Assembly: GCA_016490735.1 (NCBI GenBank)
Contig: JAEMWC010000139.1
Span: 187,501 to 251,500 of the forward strand
Direction: 5' to 3'
Origin: Pachyseris speciosa
Taxonomy: Eukaryota; Cnidaria; Anthozoa; Scleractinia; Pachyseridae
Length of the DNA: 64,000 bases
A model generated the notes under the pieces. That model did no database searches. It worked only from the letters and a program-made list of their open reading frames with translations, and had not been told where the DNA came from. The position numbers and the translations under genes are program-made. Shown one piece after another: positions 1-11,180 of the stretch. How positions within the stretch are numbered: position 1 is the first letter of the stretch; each line of letters opens with the position of its first letter.

Positions 1-429
1 AATTATTCTACAGCACAGATTCCAACTTTTCATTTTTTACCAGATTTCGCCGAGGTGCTTTATTTTCTGCTGGCTCTAGACTGGATTGTTCGATGTTTGC
101 TTTATCCGTCTGTATAAAAGGAAAAAAAAAAAAAATAAGAAATAAGATCTCTCACATCCGTCAGTCGATATGGGTGAGTTCCAAGTTATGACATCAGTGC
201 ATGTCACGAAATCAGTTCGATAACTTGACGCAAAAAACCAAAAAAGTGGACAATGAAAAACGTCAAGTGGACAATGCTCAGTCTCAGCCGGAGCAAAATT
301 TGTAAGTGAACTGAGTAGCCGCGGAGGGATTGTTTTTTGACGAGTGGATGCATTTACGACATTGTTTGCAACTATAAGATCCGCATCAAATCTCCTAATT
401 GTCTGATTGTTGTGACGTCGTAACAGCAC

Positions 430-660
430 ATATGAAATACCATATTTCCTCGAACAAGACGCTCTATGAGCGTTAACTCGGGATACTTTTGTGCTGCAGA
501 AACCGGACGCACGCTTTCTGATTCTCGAAACTATCCGGCTAGTGGTTTGCTTTTGGGTTCACATAAGGCCTTTTTGTTCACGTACGAGCAAAGCTCGTTA
601 AACTGTTTTGAGAGTTGCCATCCATATTCGTTGTCAGCTGTTGTTGTTTACTTCTAAATT
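430..660 (+). repeat. Copy of foldback-element arm segment
   Basis: This stretch matches about 55,806-56,003, part of the left arm of the palindrome-rich foldback element. Shared words include AAGACGCTCT, GAGCGTTAACTCGG, CGCACGCTTTCTGATTCTCG and GGTTTGCTTTTGGGTTC, in the same order and orientation. The tandem palindrome array is absent here, so it is a fragment or a diverged relative. No protein is supported. Confidence 0.6.
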
Positions 661-1074
661 AAGTGGCAACATCTGGAGTTTACTTTGGCTCTCTCAAAAC
701 ATTTTTTCTCTCTGTGAAGCTTGAAAATATTCGCATAGACACTTCTCTTAACCATTGGATATTCAAAACTCGAAAACACAAGGCGAATCGTTTCCGTGTA
801 TGTTTCTCAGAAGCAATCCAGATGTCACGCATTGTGAAAAGAACTCGAAATTCAAACTGCACTATTTTCAAAACAAAGCGTGTTACTTGGCTTAAAATGT
901 AATTTACCTGATGAAGGTAAAAATTCTAAATGTTTAATTTTAGTTTTTTTTTTCTGACGTCACGTGAAACCAAAAAATTCGCAAACGTGTCTCTAAATAT
1001 AGAACTGTCACAGCGATTGAGTTGTGGTATAATCCGGATCGGATCAAATTACATCAAAACAACTTTGCGATTTT
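661..1074. other. No feature recognised
   Basis: AT-rich DNA with short chance open frames on both strands; no domain, splice pattern or repeat structure seen. Confidence 0.5.
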
Positions 1075-1495
1075 CTAAATATAGAACTGTCACAACGTTC
1101 TAATTCGAGTCGATACTCACAGCACGTGCGAGGCCTCCAACCTTGTCTTAAATTCGGCAAACCTTTTCACGCGGACAGTCTGTACTGTATTAACATCTAG
1201 CTTCACAACTTTACAAAGATATGTGCAGGAAAATTTGTTCCGGCGGTCGAAGTGGATTATTTAACCTTGAGTGTTCACTTGCGGTCACGTATTAAATGGA
1301 AGGTATCACATTACGAAAACAACTTTGTGCAAATCTGTAATTTTTCTGCCACAGCATTCGAATTCGACTTGTGATATCGATTAGCCAATAAGCACTACAC
1401 GTGCGAGGCTTCCAACTTTTTTCTTAAAACTCAGCAAACCTTTTCACGGGGACAGACTGTGCTGTATTAAAATATCTAGCTTCACAACTCGAAAA
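1075..1495. repeat. Diverged tandem duplication, period about 276 bp
   Basis: Two direct copies of a roughly 140-bp module lie at about 1,080-1,216 and 1,345-1,492. Both contain CACGTGCGAGGC(C/T)TCCAAC, then GCAAACCTTTTCACG(C/G)GGACAG, then TGTATTAA and ATCTAGCTTCACAACT. A short repeat CTAAATATAGAACTGTCACA also occurs twice, at about 991 and 1,074. The function is unknown; it may be an old tandem repeat or part of a transposon. Confidence 0.6.
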
Positions 1496-1684
1496 CAATG
1501 AATTTACATAACTTCAAAACAACCGTCGCGTGATGTTATGTGGTTTGCTTTAACCAATGAACACACCGCCACGTGCCTGCTATTGTGCATTGGCCAATCC
1601 AAATTGCAATTGCATTGTGCATTTTGCTGCACAGGAAAAAAAAAAAAAGAAAAAAAAAAACTGAAATCTGACACATTTTATAAC

Positions 1685-2130
1685 TCGGTATACTTACAGT
1701 ATCCCGAGTAATAAGCCCCTCACGCTGTAATAAGCGCCCTCCCCGAATAAGCGTACACCCCCTCGACCAAAATAGCAAATAAGCGCCCCCTCTCGAATAA
1801 GCCCCCACCCCTCCCCCTCGCTTTCGTAAATAGTAGGGGATGTAAGGAAACCTGTTTCTATTTTCACTTCAGTTATATTATCTGCAATATTTTAAACTTC
1901 AACAACACCAGCATCAGTACAGCGCATGTGGGCGAACAGTTACATTTTCCGTTAAGTCACTTCCAGTTTATTTCTGTGTCCATTTGCATGTAGAGTTCTT
2001 TTATGTGCATCAGCCAAATAAAGTTACCGTACGTTGAAACTTAATAAGTGCACTCCTCGATTAAGCGCCCTCCTTCGAATAAGCTCCCCCTTTGGCAGAT
2101 ATTTGAAATAAGCGCCCGGGCGCAGTACTC
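1685..2130. repeat. Degenerate AATAAGCGCCC repeats
   Basis: Two clusters (about 1,708-1,815 and 2,040-2,125) of the word AATAAGCGCCC and variants such as AATAAGCCCC and TTAAGCGCCC, spaced 15-25 bp apart. A 230-bp AT-rich stretch lies between them. The outer edges read TATCCCGAGTAATAAG on the left and GCGCAGTACTCGAG on the right. It is possibly a small non-autonomous element with subterminal repeats; no coding sequence is present. Confidence 0.5.
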
Positions 2131-2855
2131 GAGAAAATACAATATTAACAATTTTGTCGTTAGGCCACTTGTTGAAAATGAGACATTAGGCTATCACAAT
2201 CAGTATTGATTTACCGGAAGTTCTTTTTCGTTTAAGGTGTTTTGGCGTCACCCTCCCCCCTCCTCACCACCCACCCCACGCACGTAACTGACAATGGTTT
2301 TGCAGTCTGTCAAGTGGTGAGGACCAAAACTAAGCCAACAGTTCCGACTGGAAGTCCCTCGATGTACGTCTGCTCTTGTACTGCCTGTCAATAACTTGGA
2401 TGGTTCAGAAGAGGTTGAGGGAGGTTGAGAAGAAATAAGTTTATTATAACTTGTTGGGGGTGCGCATATATGACCCTATCACACAGGAGCGTTTGGTGCG
2501 CGCGTTGTAGCAAAGTGTCCCAAGAAATTTTAACCAGGCAACTGTGGGCCATTTCCGTGTAGAGATATGCATCCTTAAAGACAACGACTATTTCTAGTAA
2601 ATCAGCGAACGTCGTCATTCTAATATAACTATGAATAGATATGAGATACTTATATATGCTGCAAAGGAGGAGGAGGAAATATTCGTTATTCTAATGCAAA
2701 GGCGATTTCTAATACTCTGATCAGTATTAGCCCAGCTTGTTCTTTTCACTACTCCTTTGTCCACCTTCTCATCATCAGGGTCTAGAATATAATCTCGATA
2801 AACGCGTAATAATTATTAATGAACTGCGCAACGGGCCTAATATTACTAGGACAAT
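2131..2855. other. No feature recognised
   Basis: No gene or clear repeat seen; only short chance open frames. Confidence 0.5.
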
Positions 2856-2861
2856 AGCACA

Positions 2862-2906
2862 TAATAATAATAATAATAATAGCAATAATAATAATAATAA
2901 TAATAA
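2862..2906. repeat. (AAT)n microsatellite
   Basis: About fifteen AAT units, interrupted once by AGC. Confidence 0.9.
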
Positions 2907-3388
2907 CTTCTCTCAACATAGTGAGAACTTTCAAAGCCATTGTCTCTTGACTTTCCGTAAGGGAATGGCATACGTGCTCAGTACTGTTTAGTATCGGATA
3001 ACTTTAGATTGTTTATTAGATTTTTATCTTTTATTGTATATTTTTTAAATCAGTGGTTTTCTTTTAATAGCTCCTTCAGACTACATAGGTTACGTGCGCC
3101 CTATGTTTTACCATTTTAGCATCCATACGTTTGTCAACTGCCATAATAATAATAATTTCAGCATTTCCACAAGGTGGCTCTTCATCGGGAAAATACATCT
3201 GCTTTCAGTAAAATACATCTGAATGTGAAAGGATAAAATAAGCATACCTATTAACAATGAAAAGTAAAAAAAATCTACATCAAGCTGAAAGGTTATCTTT
3301 GACCTTTTTTTTTTATCAAACGCTGCGTTTTGGGGTTTATGAAACATAACCTCTGTCAGTAGTCAATTCGACACACAAGCAATGGAGC
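2907..3388. other. No gene; downstream flank of gene 1
   Basis: AT-rich sequence 3' of the first ligand gene. Its only recognisable site is the AATAAA listed separately. Confidence 0.5.
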
Positions 3389-3394
3389 TTTATT
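3389..3394 (-). promoter_or_regulatory. Poly(A) signal AATAAA, gene 1
   Basis: AATAAA on the minus strand, about 105 nt after the stop codon of the gene at 3,498. The context (AACACAAATAAAGC) is conserved in the equivalent place behind the 15,460 gene, which supports a shared 3' end. Confidence 0.6.
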
Positions 3395-3497
3395 TGTGTT
3401 CACACACTGCTAATTCCCTGAGACCATACATATATTTTCAAACAAGGAAAAAAAGCTCCTCTGAAAGTAACTCGTCGAATGGCCAGTGTATTACTTA

Positions 3498-4103
3498 TTA
3501 TGATGGAAACAAACCACATTCACAACACGATCTTATTGGCTGCGAGTATTGCTGATAGCCGGATGGTGAAATTATTTCAAAGAAATCCTGTACTACACTA
3601 GTATTCGTGCATTTCCCTATAATGCCTCCTTCGCCACAGTCGTCTTCTAGTGGTTTACACACCATTTCATTAATGTAGCGAGGAACTATGTTTTCGCCCA
3701 GATCCGTGTATGCGGGGCACACCTCACAAAGCCTCCTTAGACCTCCTATCATAGTTTCGCATTCGCCTGTAATGTTGGTATAAGGAAAATTTCGCTTTCT
3801 GCGTCTGCGATTCTGATTAAGTGTATTGTCTATACTCAGGGTCTCTTGTTCACCTGATATCGCGTTGTTGGTTTTCGATTGCATCATCTGGGAGTGGAGG
3901 GAGACCAGATTGGGAAAATTTTCCGCTTCCTCTACGGTGAATGCCATGTAGATGGAGTTGAAGTAACCCAGTGGCCCAGGTTTCCTTCCCAGTTTCTTCA
4001 GAGCATTTTCAAAAGACTGAGCGTCCTGTGGAATTTCCTTCAGGCGCAATGTGGCACAAGCAAGGTAGAAGGCAGCAATCACCAGCAGTATGCGAAGGGT
4101 CAT
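3498..4103 (-). CDS. Secreted cysteine-rich ligand, IL-17-like (gene 1), main exon
   Basis: A 201-residue exon, probably a secreted extracellular ligand. A hydrophobic signal peptide (LRILLVIAAFYLACA) comes first. The family block GRKPGPLGYFNSIYMAFT follows at residues 39-56, then a pro-region ending in the furin-like site RRRRKR near residue 104, then a cysteine-rich domain of about 95 residues. Its spacing is C-x10-C-x2-C-x19-C-x6-C-x8-C-x27-CC-x-C, with CPAYTDLG, VPRYINEMVC and CCECGLF. The layout fits a processed cystine-knot ligand. The D..R.P..I.E..C pattern and final C-x-C resemble the IL-17 family, while the CC pair also recalls Spaetzle; the assignment is inferred. The ATG follows ..TTTAATAG directly, a splice acceptor, so translation probably begins in an upstream leader exon ending in ATG (7,802 or 11,181), giving MMTLR.., or at this ATG. 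No frame breaks are seen. Confidence 0.75.
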   Translation of the reverse strand: MTLRILLVIAAFYLACATLRLKEIPQDAQSFENALKKLGRKPGPLGYFNSIYMAFTVEEAENFPNLVSLHSQMMQSKTNNAISGEQETLSIDNTLNQNRRRRKRNFPYTNITGECETMIGGLRRLCEVCPAYTDLGENIVPRYINEMVCKPLEDDCGEGGIIGKCTNTSVVQDFFEIISPSGYQQYSQPIRSCCECGLFPS

Positions 4104-4799
4104 CTATTAAAGAACAAAGTCAGTTTACTGCATGGGCGTTTGCAAAATTACAATAATCAAAGTAGATCATAGCCTGCGTGGAAGTACATCAGGGGATCCA
4201 GTGACTGGTCAGACTGGCCAGAGCTAACCTATACCTTCGACGCACGCAAAAGAAACTAACAACAACAACAACAACAACAATAACAATAACAAGCTTTATT
4301 TTGCATGACCGTAAAATGTTACAGATAAGATAAAAAAAAAAAAGAATTAAACTAGTTCAGGAGCCCACCTGACTAGTTTTATAACGTTATGTTTAATAAA
4401 TGGGGAGGAGTGTTCTATCACGTTTAAAACACGAGGCGCAGCCGAGTGTTTTAGGACTTGATAAGACACGAATTGTGAATTTATTGATCGGCTTAAAAAG
4501 CTTTGCTGTACATCCATCCATCCTTGCACTAAAATTTAGATTTGGGGTTATTTTGGCCTAGAAAATCAGATGTAAAATTTAGCCGTGTCTTTATCAGACA
4601 TAAAGACACTCATTAAAAATATTAGTTTCTTTTGTATTTCCTTCATGATTTATTAATGAGTTTCTTAAAGTTTGTTTGTAAATCAAACACCAGGAAATAA
4701 ACTTAACAAACTGTATATTAATAATATTATCATTACAGTTAATTAATTCAACGATTAAATCAGTAAATGGCAACTGCTTAATATTCTAGATTCTGTGTG
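4104..4799. other. Intron or 5' flank of gene 1; (AAC)n tract
   Basis: No second gene is seen. A short (AAC)n/(AATAAC)n microsatellite lies at 4,257-4,290. If gene 1 uses the 7.8-kb leader exon, this is intronic. Confidence 0.5.
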
Positions 4800-4915
4800 A
4801 ATGATGTATGAAATGAATCATATGTGAACTGCGGAAATGAAATCAAATGAAGAATGATCCTCGCAGTTATGAACGCAATTTATGCAAATGCGAAAAGAAG
4901 CCTGAAAAAAATTCA

Positions 4916-4963
4916 GGACTTCAACGGGGTTTGAACCCGTGACCTCGCGATTACCGGTGCGAT

Positions 4964-4989
<26 letters not shown>
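4916..4989 (-). tRNA. tRNA-like repeat head, unit 1 (nominal Thr GGT)
   Basis: The 7-bp acceptor stem (GGCTTCA/TGAAGTC), D arm (GCTC/GAGC), T arm (ACGGG TTCAAAC CCCGT) and A and B boxes are intact. The anticodon arm is not canonical. By position the anticodon would be GGT with C instead of U at 33, but the 5-bp stem then has three mismatches. The alternative is a perfect 4-bp TCGC/GCGA stem with a 10-nt loop. It is more likely a SINE head than a working tRNA. Confidence 0.5.
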
Positions 4990-5002
<13 letters not shown>

Positions 5003-5166
5003 AGAGGGTAAATTGTGGGTTCATATGTTCCCGTGAAAGAAATGAGTGTGAATGATATATGAAATGACTCATATATGAACTGCGGAAATGAAATCAAATG
5101 AAGAATGATCCTCGCAGTTATGAACGCAATTTATGCAATTGCGAAAAGAAGCCTGAAAAAAATTCA

Positions 5167-5214
5167 GGACTTCAACGGGGTTTGAACCCGTGACCTCGCG
5201 ATTACCGGTGCGAT

Positions 5215-5240
<26 letters not shown>
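5167..5240 (-). tRNA. tRNA-like repeat head, unit 2
   Basis: Identical 74-nt head to unit 1, 251 bp away in the same orientation, with the same non-canonical anticodon arm. Confidence 0.5.
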
Positions 5241-5255
<15 letters not shown>

Positions 5256-5486
5256 AGGTCAATTGTGGGTTCATATGTTCCCGTGAAAGAAATGAGTGTG
5301 AATGATATATTTCGTTGAAGTCCTGAATTTTTTTCAGGCTTCTTTTCGCAATTGCATAAATTGCGTTCATAACTGCGAGGATCATTCTTCATTTGATTTC
5401 ATTTCCGCAGTTCATATATGATTCATTTCATATATCATTCACACTCATTTCTTTCACGGGAACATATGAACCCACAATTGACCTGT

Positions 5487-5499
<13 letters not shown>

Positions 5500-5525
<26 letters not shown>

Positions 5526-5573
5526 ATCGCACCGGTAATCGCGAGGTCACGGGTTCAAACCCCGTTGAAGTCC
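5500..5573 (+). tRNA. tRNA-like repeat head, unit 3
   Basis: Same sequence on the plus strand, the inverted counterpart of units 1 and 2. It is followed at once by TGAATTTTTTTCAGG. Confidence 0.5.
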
Positions 5574-5736
5574 TGAATTTTTTTCAGGCTTCTTTTCGCA
5601 ATTGCATAAATTGCGTCCATAACTGCGAGGATCATTCTTCATTTGATTTCATTTCCGCAGTTCATATATGATTCATTTCATATATCTTTCACACTCATTT
5701 CTTTCACGGGAACATATGAACCCACAATTGACCTGT

Positions 5737-5749
<13 letters not shown>

Positions 5750-5775
<26 letters not shown>

Positions 5776-5823
5776 AACGCACCGGTAATCGCGAGGTCAC
5801 GGGTTCAAACCCCGTTGGAGTCC
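5750..5823 (+). tRNA. tRNA-like repeat head, unit 4 (variant)
   Basis: 250 bp after unit 3. It differs by AACGC for ATCGC in the anticodon stem and by GTTGGAGTCC at the 3' end. Both changes weaken stems, so decay is under way. Confidence 0.5.
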
Positions 5824-5895
5824 TGAATTTTTTTTCAGGCTTCTTTTTGCAATTGCATAAATTGCGTTCATAACTCCGAGGATCATTCTTCATTT

Positions 5896-7740
5896 GATTC
5901 TAGATTCTATTAACTATTTTATCATAAAAGGCATTTCCAATTGATGAATACTTGGGACAACGAAACAGAAAGTGGATTTCATCTACGATATCATTCATAT
6001 CACAAAGACTGCAAAGTCTTTCACATCTATATGATTACCAATTCTCTATTTCACTAACGCTTTTCTATTATAGTTTTTTCTGGTTCTATCTAAATAAATT
6101 GAGGGTACATATTTGGTTTTGAAAGTGCTATAAAATTCTAGTTTTTTTTAATGTTGAAAGGTATGTTTCCAGTGATGTCGCTTAATCATAGTGTTGTGTA
6201 ATGTGCTATGACCGAAGTATGGAAGGTCATAGCAATGGTACATGTTTATGAGATTGGAATAAGAGCTTTTTTTCCGTGAGAATGAAGATCAATTGACGTT
6301 AAAAGCGACTGTTTAACAATAGAGCCTTGGGCCTTATTTTGAAGATACGTTACGTAATTAAGTATTCTTTTATTTATATCAATAACCAGGGCAACCCGTA
6401 GGAGCTTTAAATTCAAGCGTCCCCTTGCACTTACTGAAGTTGCGCTACAGAAAGTTTGTTTAACCCCACCCCCATGTGCCACTTCCAACAACACCACCAC
6501 TCTCAAACAAAAAAACAATAGAGAGAAAGAGCCAATTTTCTCTTTTTAGAGATTTTTAGCCGATGATAGTAAGAACTCAAGAAAAAATGGCCCGAGGGAA
6601 GATAAAGTATACGTCCTTAGAAAACCGTCTATGCGATGGTATACTTTACTTGGTCGTCCTATATAAAACATATGAAAGCTTTTCAAAGGCACCGCACTGA
6701 CTCATTTCCTTAGCATAATGCAAGGCAATTAAGTCTGATATAATTCATTGCTTCAGGAACTACCTAACTGATTAGCCCATGCAAGAGTTGTACGATCAAA
6801 CCCCTAGGTACTCTTCCCCGTTAGTGAGTGTATATTTTACATCACAATCTTGTTTTGTTTGCTTTGACGTCGTGATTCAAATTAAAACAAGTTTTCCAAC
6901 ACACCGACATAGAAATTTCAAATCGTCAATGTTGAAAAGTTCGTTCTCCAAATACAATATTGTAAATGGTTAAACAAGCAAGTGCTAATGTCATTTTGGT
7001 TCAGAATAAATTTGATTAATTAGTGATTTTCTTGCACGAAGTTCATAGCGCTTTACAACAGTAGTAATTACAGTATTACTTAACAAAAATCACGAAGTAA
7101 AATATATTTCACAACTCAGTATACTAATTAACTCAATCGAACAAAAAAAGGAATTTTATTAACTAAATATAAAAGCTAAAATATATTATTATTTCAAATT
7201 TTTATTCGTTTCGTGACTGAAATCATAACCTTGAGAAATGAACCAGGCCCGCGAGTGTTACTACACTTTGTAAACACGAAAAACACAAACTTTTATTGTA
7301 AAATGAAATGTGACACGTCATTACTTTTAAAAACTTCCAGAATCCACATCAGTAAGTTAACTTTTTTCGCCATAACTTGGTTTTCTTCGGAATTTTGTTT
7401 GCTCTATTTAATGCAGATACATTCTGTGATCCGCTTCTCTCGTAAACGGAAGCTCAGAGCCGGCTTTTATCCGGCCAAAGATCACAACTCCAATCATGTG
7501 TTCGAGTGTAAGATGTTGTTTTTGAGTTGAAGATTGAAACCACGGAGTATGAAAACGAACCGAAGTTTCAAAGCCACCAAACAACGCTTTATAACAGTGC
7601 TGTCCTGATTCAAATATTAAATGATCATGTTTTCGCGATCATCCGATAGTTTCGAGCAAAGTCACGACTTCATGATTTCACGAATTCTGGATTATAACCA
7701 CTCGTGAGGTACATAACGGAGAACGATATCATAATTGCAG
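5896..7740. other. No gene recognised
   Basis: AT-rich, with short chance open frames only. It is likely intronic if gene 1 is driven from 7.8 kb or 11.2 kb. Confidence 0.45.
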
Positions 7741-7801
7741 TAGCAAACTATGTCAGCTTAACTTGATTTTGTTACATTTTAAAAATCAAATAGGTACTCA
7801 C

Positions 7802-7960
7802 CATTTTTAGCCGAGAGAATTTCAACTGAAGTCTTAGATTTTTTCCTCTACAACTCACCTCACCTTATCGATTGACTGGAGTCTACCAACTTTGCGACGA
7901 AAATTGCTGCTAATATAGCTCATATTATATTCAAACATAGATATTAATTAGAACCAATAA
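7802..7960 (-). promoter_or_regulatory. Leader exon ending ATG|GTGAGT (copy 1)
   Basis: On the minus strand the conserved leader runs from about 7,960 to ..TTCTCTCGGCTAAAA ATG and then the splice donor GTGAGT (intron from 7,801 downward). The ATG at 7,804-7,802 would join in frame (phase 0) to the main exon of gene 1 at 4,103. A reverse-oriented CCAAT and a CTTATAC box lie just upstream (about 7,953-7,975). The donor and the ATG are kept in all three copies of this block, which argues for function. The exact 5' end is not determinable. Confidence 0.5.
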
Positions 7961-8413
7961 AGATTCTAGTATAAGATGTCTAATATCAAAGACGCACGCA
8001 ACAGAGGTTTATTCGCACATGTAACGATGTAATTACGATAATGTTCTCTACACATTTCTGGGGCATACCGTCGACTCCAAACAATAGAACGGATATATTC
8101 GCAGTGATAAACAAATAGTTTGATGACGCCCACTAAACAAAAATTCAAAGAAATTAAACATGATTGATTCGCCCCAAATCCAGCCAAATTTAAAATTGAT
8201 TCAATTTGCTCACCAAAAAGAAACCCGGAAATTTCAAAGCTTGGAGCAGATATCCCAAAATTTGACTGCCTTACGTTGACGTAAGATGAAACTCGGAGCC
8301 CAAGCATGAGCAAAAATATAAAATGTCCTTCTCAGGTCACATTCCTTTAGGTCGTTAACGCTTTCTCGTAAATTATTTTAACCAAACAACATGATTGCAT
8401 TTAGCTGTGCACG

Positions 8414-8493
<80 letters not shown>

Positions 8494-8756
8494 TTTCAAT
8501 TTCACGTGCTCACTAGAGGTTCTGACAAATTTGATTGCCTAATTAAGGAGATGCTTTTTATAAGAAAACTCAAACCATCCCTAAACGTGCAAACGGACTC
8601 GATTCGCGCAAAAGTATTCACTCGAAGAACTTGTGACCCTTTGTTATTATATTAAATCAAATCTTCGCATTACTTATTCATTTTGCCTTGAGAATGATGT
8701 CATGATGACGCCGAAACGTCTGCTTTTAACGTTAATATTCGCTTGCTTCTGTTTCA

Positions 8757-8787
<31 letters not shown>

Positions 8788-8899
8788 TAGGATTTCTATA
8801 GCGCTCGCCCTAGAGGTCGGAGCGCTTTACAATATGTACAATTAAAAATGATTATAAATAATTAACTAAATTAACCACGTAATGATAATAGATCATTAC
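8414..8899. mobile_element. Insertion in unit 1 with two (AAT)n tracts
   Basis: Absent from the matching place in unit 2 (between GTGCACGGTT and TTACAGTAAATTT). It holds (AAT)n at 8,417-8,490 and 8,757-8,787. A motif GATGTCATGATGACGCCGAAA, of a kind seen near Penelope-like and related retroelement 3' ends, lies between them. A palindromic word pair (ATAGCGCTC, GAGCGCTTTACAA) lies at about 8,795-8,835. Probably retroelement tails. Confidence 0.5.
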
Positions 8900-10317
8900 A
8901 GTAAATTTAAAGGTCGTTTCACGGGACAGCAACTGTCAAAGGCTCGTGCCAGGCCTCTGTCGTCGTACAGAAGGACGCCATTCTAAAAAGAGCGGGGTAA
9001 ATATGGTGATCAAGAACTAATCTTACTAGAGTATTGGCGGTGGCCGTTTGAGTCGTCTAAAGTAGTGGACCGACATACTGCGATTTTATGGAGAAAGAGC
9101 GTGGTGCCGGAAAGTTGTGAAATAAGTCTTCTATTGTAGACTAGCTATTCAGTTAGTTTTGCGAGTTTTACAACAGAATTAAAACTGGAGCCACTGAGAC
9201 CTGGCACCGAACGACTGGACACTTACAATTTATTTGACCCTGTATAAGCTGTTCAGTGTTTCAGTTTTCTGTCCATTCTGTCGTCAATTAGTTTGAACGT
9301 ATTATAGGGCTTTAGGGAATATATGAATAGAGTGCTATTTACCATTTCAACTTAATCTTACCTTTTGAAACGATGCTGGCACATGCTTGATATGAAAGCG
9401 GAATTCAAGTAAGGTTTTGCACTTGTACAATCGTACTTTAATTACTTCCTATACTTTTCTTTCTCATAATCATTGGTCCACACAATAAGCGGAAAAGACC
9501 ACTTGATGAAATTGGAAAGAATTCTCGGCAGCCGTTAATCACAGAAGGAGCTAATTTTAGACAAGTGGAATGCTCCCTCCTCATCAAATTCCTTTGATTT
9601 GCAACTTTGATTTGTTAGGCATGATTTACTACGCACGAAAACCAACCAAAACATTAACAATCCGGAAGTGGCAGGTGACTACTGGAAGTTCTTTTCCCTT
9701 GGCACATATTATATATAATTGGAGAAGCCAAATGCGTGCTAACAAAACATTTGCTCACTATCTGTATCGACGATAAAAATTGGGTCAGTAAGAGAAAACT
9801 AAGACTACTCGCGTTTGCCGACTAGTGTGTCCACAACTTCGACGGTTAAATAGTTTGATAAGCCAAATGAACTATTTTTTTGAATAATTTAACATTTTTA
9901 CAGACATCAGTAGTATTTACAGAGTTTACGATAATTACGATACTGACAACACTTACAACAGATATCTAAACAACAAAAATAACTTACTTACAGTGCTTTC
10001 CTTTCTTTTAACATACATATCAAACACTACAAAACCAAAAAAAAAAAAAAAGAAAAAACACGGGAGAGGATTTTACAGTTATATAACTAGTAAGTCTTAA
10101 TAAGTAAACGAAATCGAATCTTTGCCGATACACTGATTACGAAGGAGTAAACAAAAGGGGGGTAGGTTGTCAGAAGGGGAATAAACAGTCGAGAAAGATA
10201 TAGATATTAGCGGTCAGCTACGTCTTTATAATGTTCTAGAAAGGATGAAAAGTTAATGATAGTTGCCAGTCTGTTTACTTCGACTGAGGTAGATATGAAA
10301 TCTCGCAAGTAACAAGG

Positions 10318-10973
10318 TTAAGTTGGTTTGGTTTTGGTCTTTAAGGTGTTCGGCCTCAGACCCAAAGGAGATAAAACGTCTAGGGTGTAGTCTTTAGAGA
10401 GATGGTTGAGCTGTTTTAGTAAAGCAACAATGTGTTCCTCCAAAAACGTTCGGCCAATTTGCAGAACCAGAAGATATGCGCTAAATCTTCTGGTTCGGTG
10501 TGACAAAAGGTACAGGTTGCGTCTTCGCTAAAACCCACTCTAACTAAGGATACATTTGTAGTTAAGGATTGATGGAGGAATCTAAATTGAAATTCATTTA
10601 ACTTCGTACTTTTTATTGTGCATTTTACTGCACGTCTGTATGCATCAACCCAATTGAGCTGCTGAGTTTCTCGGAAAGTGTCCATCCATTTCTTCTGGCT
10701 TTAAATTTTGTCAGGGAACATTTTACGTATTAGTTTTTGATAGGCTAATTTGTTAGCCATTTTATATGATCGGAAGGCACTTAAAACGATGGCTTGTTCT
10801 TTGTAATTGTTTGTAGAGATGGTGAGTTTTTGTTTTTTCCAAAGATCTTTAATAGCAGATATTATGCCAAAATAAGTTAGAGCGACAGATTTTTGTGCAA
10901 TATTTGTTTTTACTTCTTTTGGCGACATAAAGACATTTGGTGTTTCTTTAACGAAATGTTTTACCTCAAACAA
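10318..10973 (-). pseudogene. L1/Tx1-like LINE, ORF2 C-terminal fragment
   Basis: Minus-strand fragments read as a degenerate C-terminal part of a non-LTR retrotransposon ORF2. First comes a linker (10,973-10,701, ending LIRKMFPDKI), a stop, then LNEFQFRFLHQSLTTN and CTFCHTEPEDLAHIFWFC (10,685-10,416). The C-x2-C-x8-H-x4-C pattern and FRFLH match the RVT zinc-knuckle region of L1/Tx1-type elements. At least one stop separates the pieces, and the polymerase and endonuclease are missing. It sits in the 10,007-11,116 gap between the two duplicated upstream blocks. Confidence 0.65.
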
Positions 10974-11180
10974 TCCTTTTTCATATCACCAGTTCTTATA
11001 AAATATCGTTTTATCCATGATTCTTATTAAGGAGTTGTGCCAAAGATGTTGGTTAACAAAGGTATCTGTGGATATGATTGTGCCTTGAACGTTTCTCTTC
11101 TGGCCATACTTCTGGCCGTAGCAAACTATCTCAGCTTAACTTGATTTTGTTACACTTTAAAAATCAAAACAGATACTCAC

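Larger units (their letters stand above)
4800..5895. repeat. Inverted tandem array of tRNA-derived repeats
   Basis: Four units of about 250 bp: two head-to-tail on the minus strand, then two head-to-tail on the plus strand. A truncated fifth unit (about 5,312-5,499) sits at the centre. Each unit has a 74-nt tRNA-like head, then TCCTGAATTTTTTTCAGG (a small hairpin whose loop is a T run, which can end Pol III transcription). A tail of about 170 bp follows, containing CATAACTGCGAGGATCATTC and CGCAGTTCATATATGA. The minus and plus halves form one large inverted repeat centred near 5,310. This looks like a tandem SINE or tRNA-derived satellite. Confidence 0.85.
7741..10006 (-). repeat. Duplicated upstream block, unit 1
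   Basis: Aligns along its length with 11,117-13,664 (unit 2), sharing TAGCAAACTATNTCAGCTTAACT at one end and CTTACTTACAGTGC(T/G)TTCC at the other. It aligns more weakly with 19,490-20,950 (unit 3). The block carries a conserved leader exon and probably the promoter of a minus-strand ligand gene. Differences between units come from insertions (8,414-8,899 here; 12,181-12,850 in unit 2). Confidence 0.8.

Noticed and set aside
3498..4103. Spaetzle or neurotrophin assignment for the ligand family
   Set aside because: The CC pair and pro-region fit, but the 19-residue CPAxTD..PRYINEVVC segment is far more compact than in Spaetzle and closer to IL-17; kept only as the alternative.
4916..5823. Four functional tRNA-Thr(GGT) genes
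   Set aside because: The anticodon arm cannot form a standard 5-bp stem with a 7-nt loop and lacks U33; tandem and inverted copies with a shared tail and a dispersed headless tail fit a tRNA-derived repeat.
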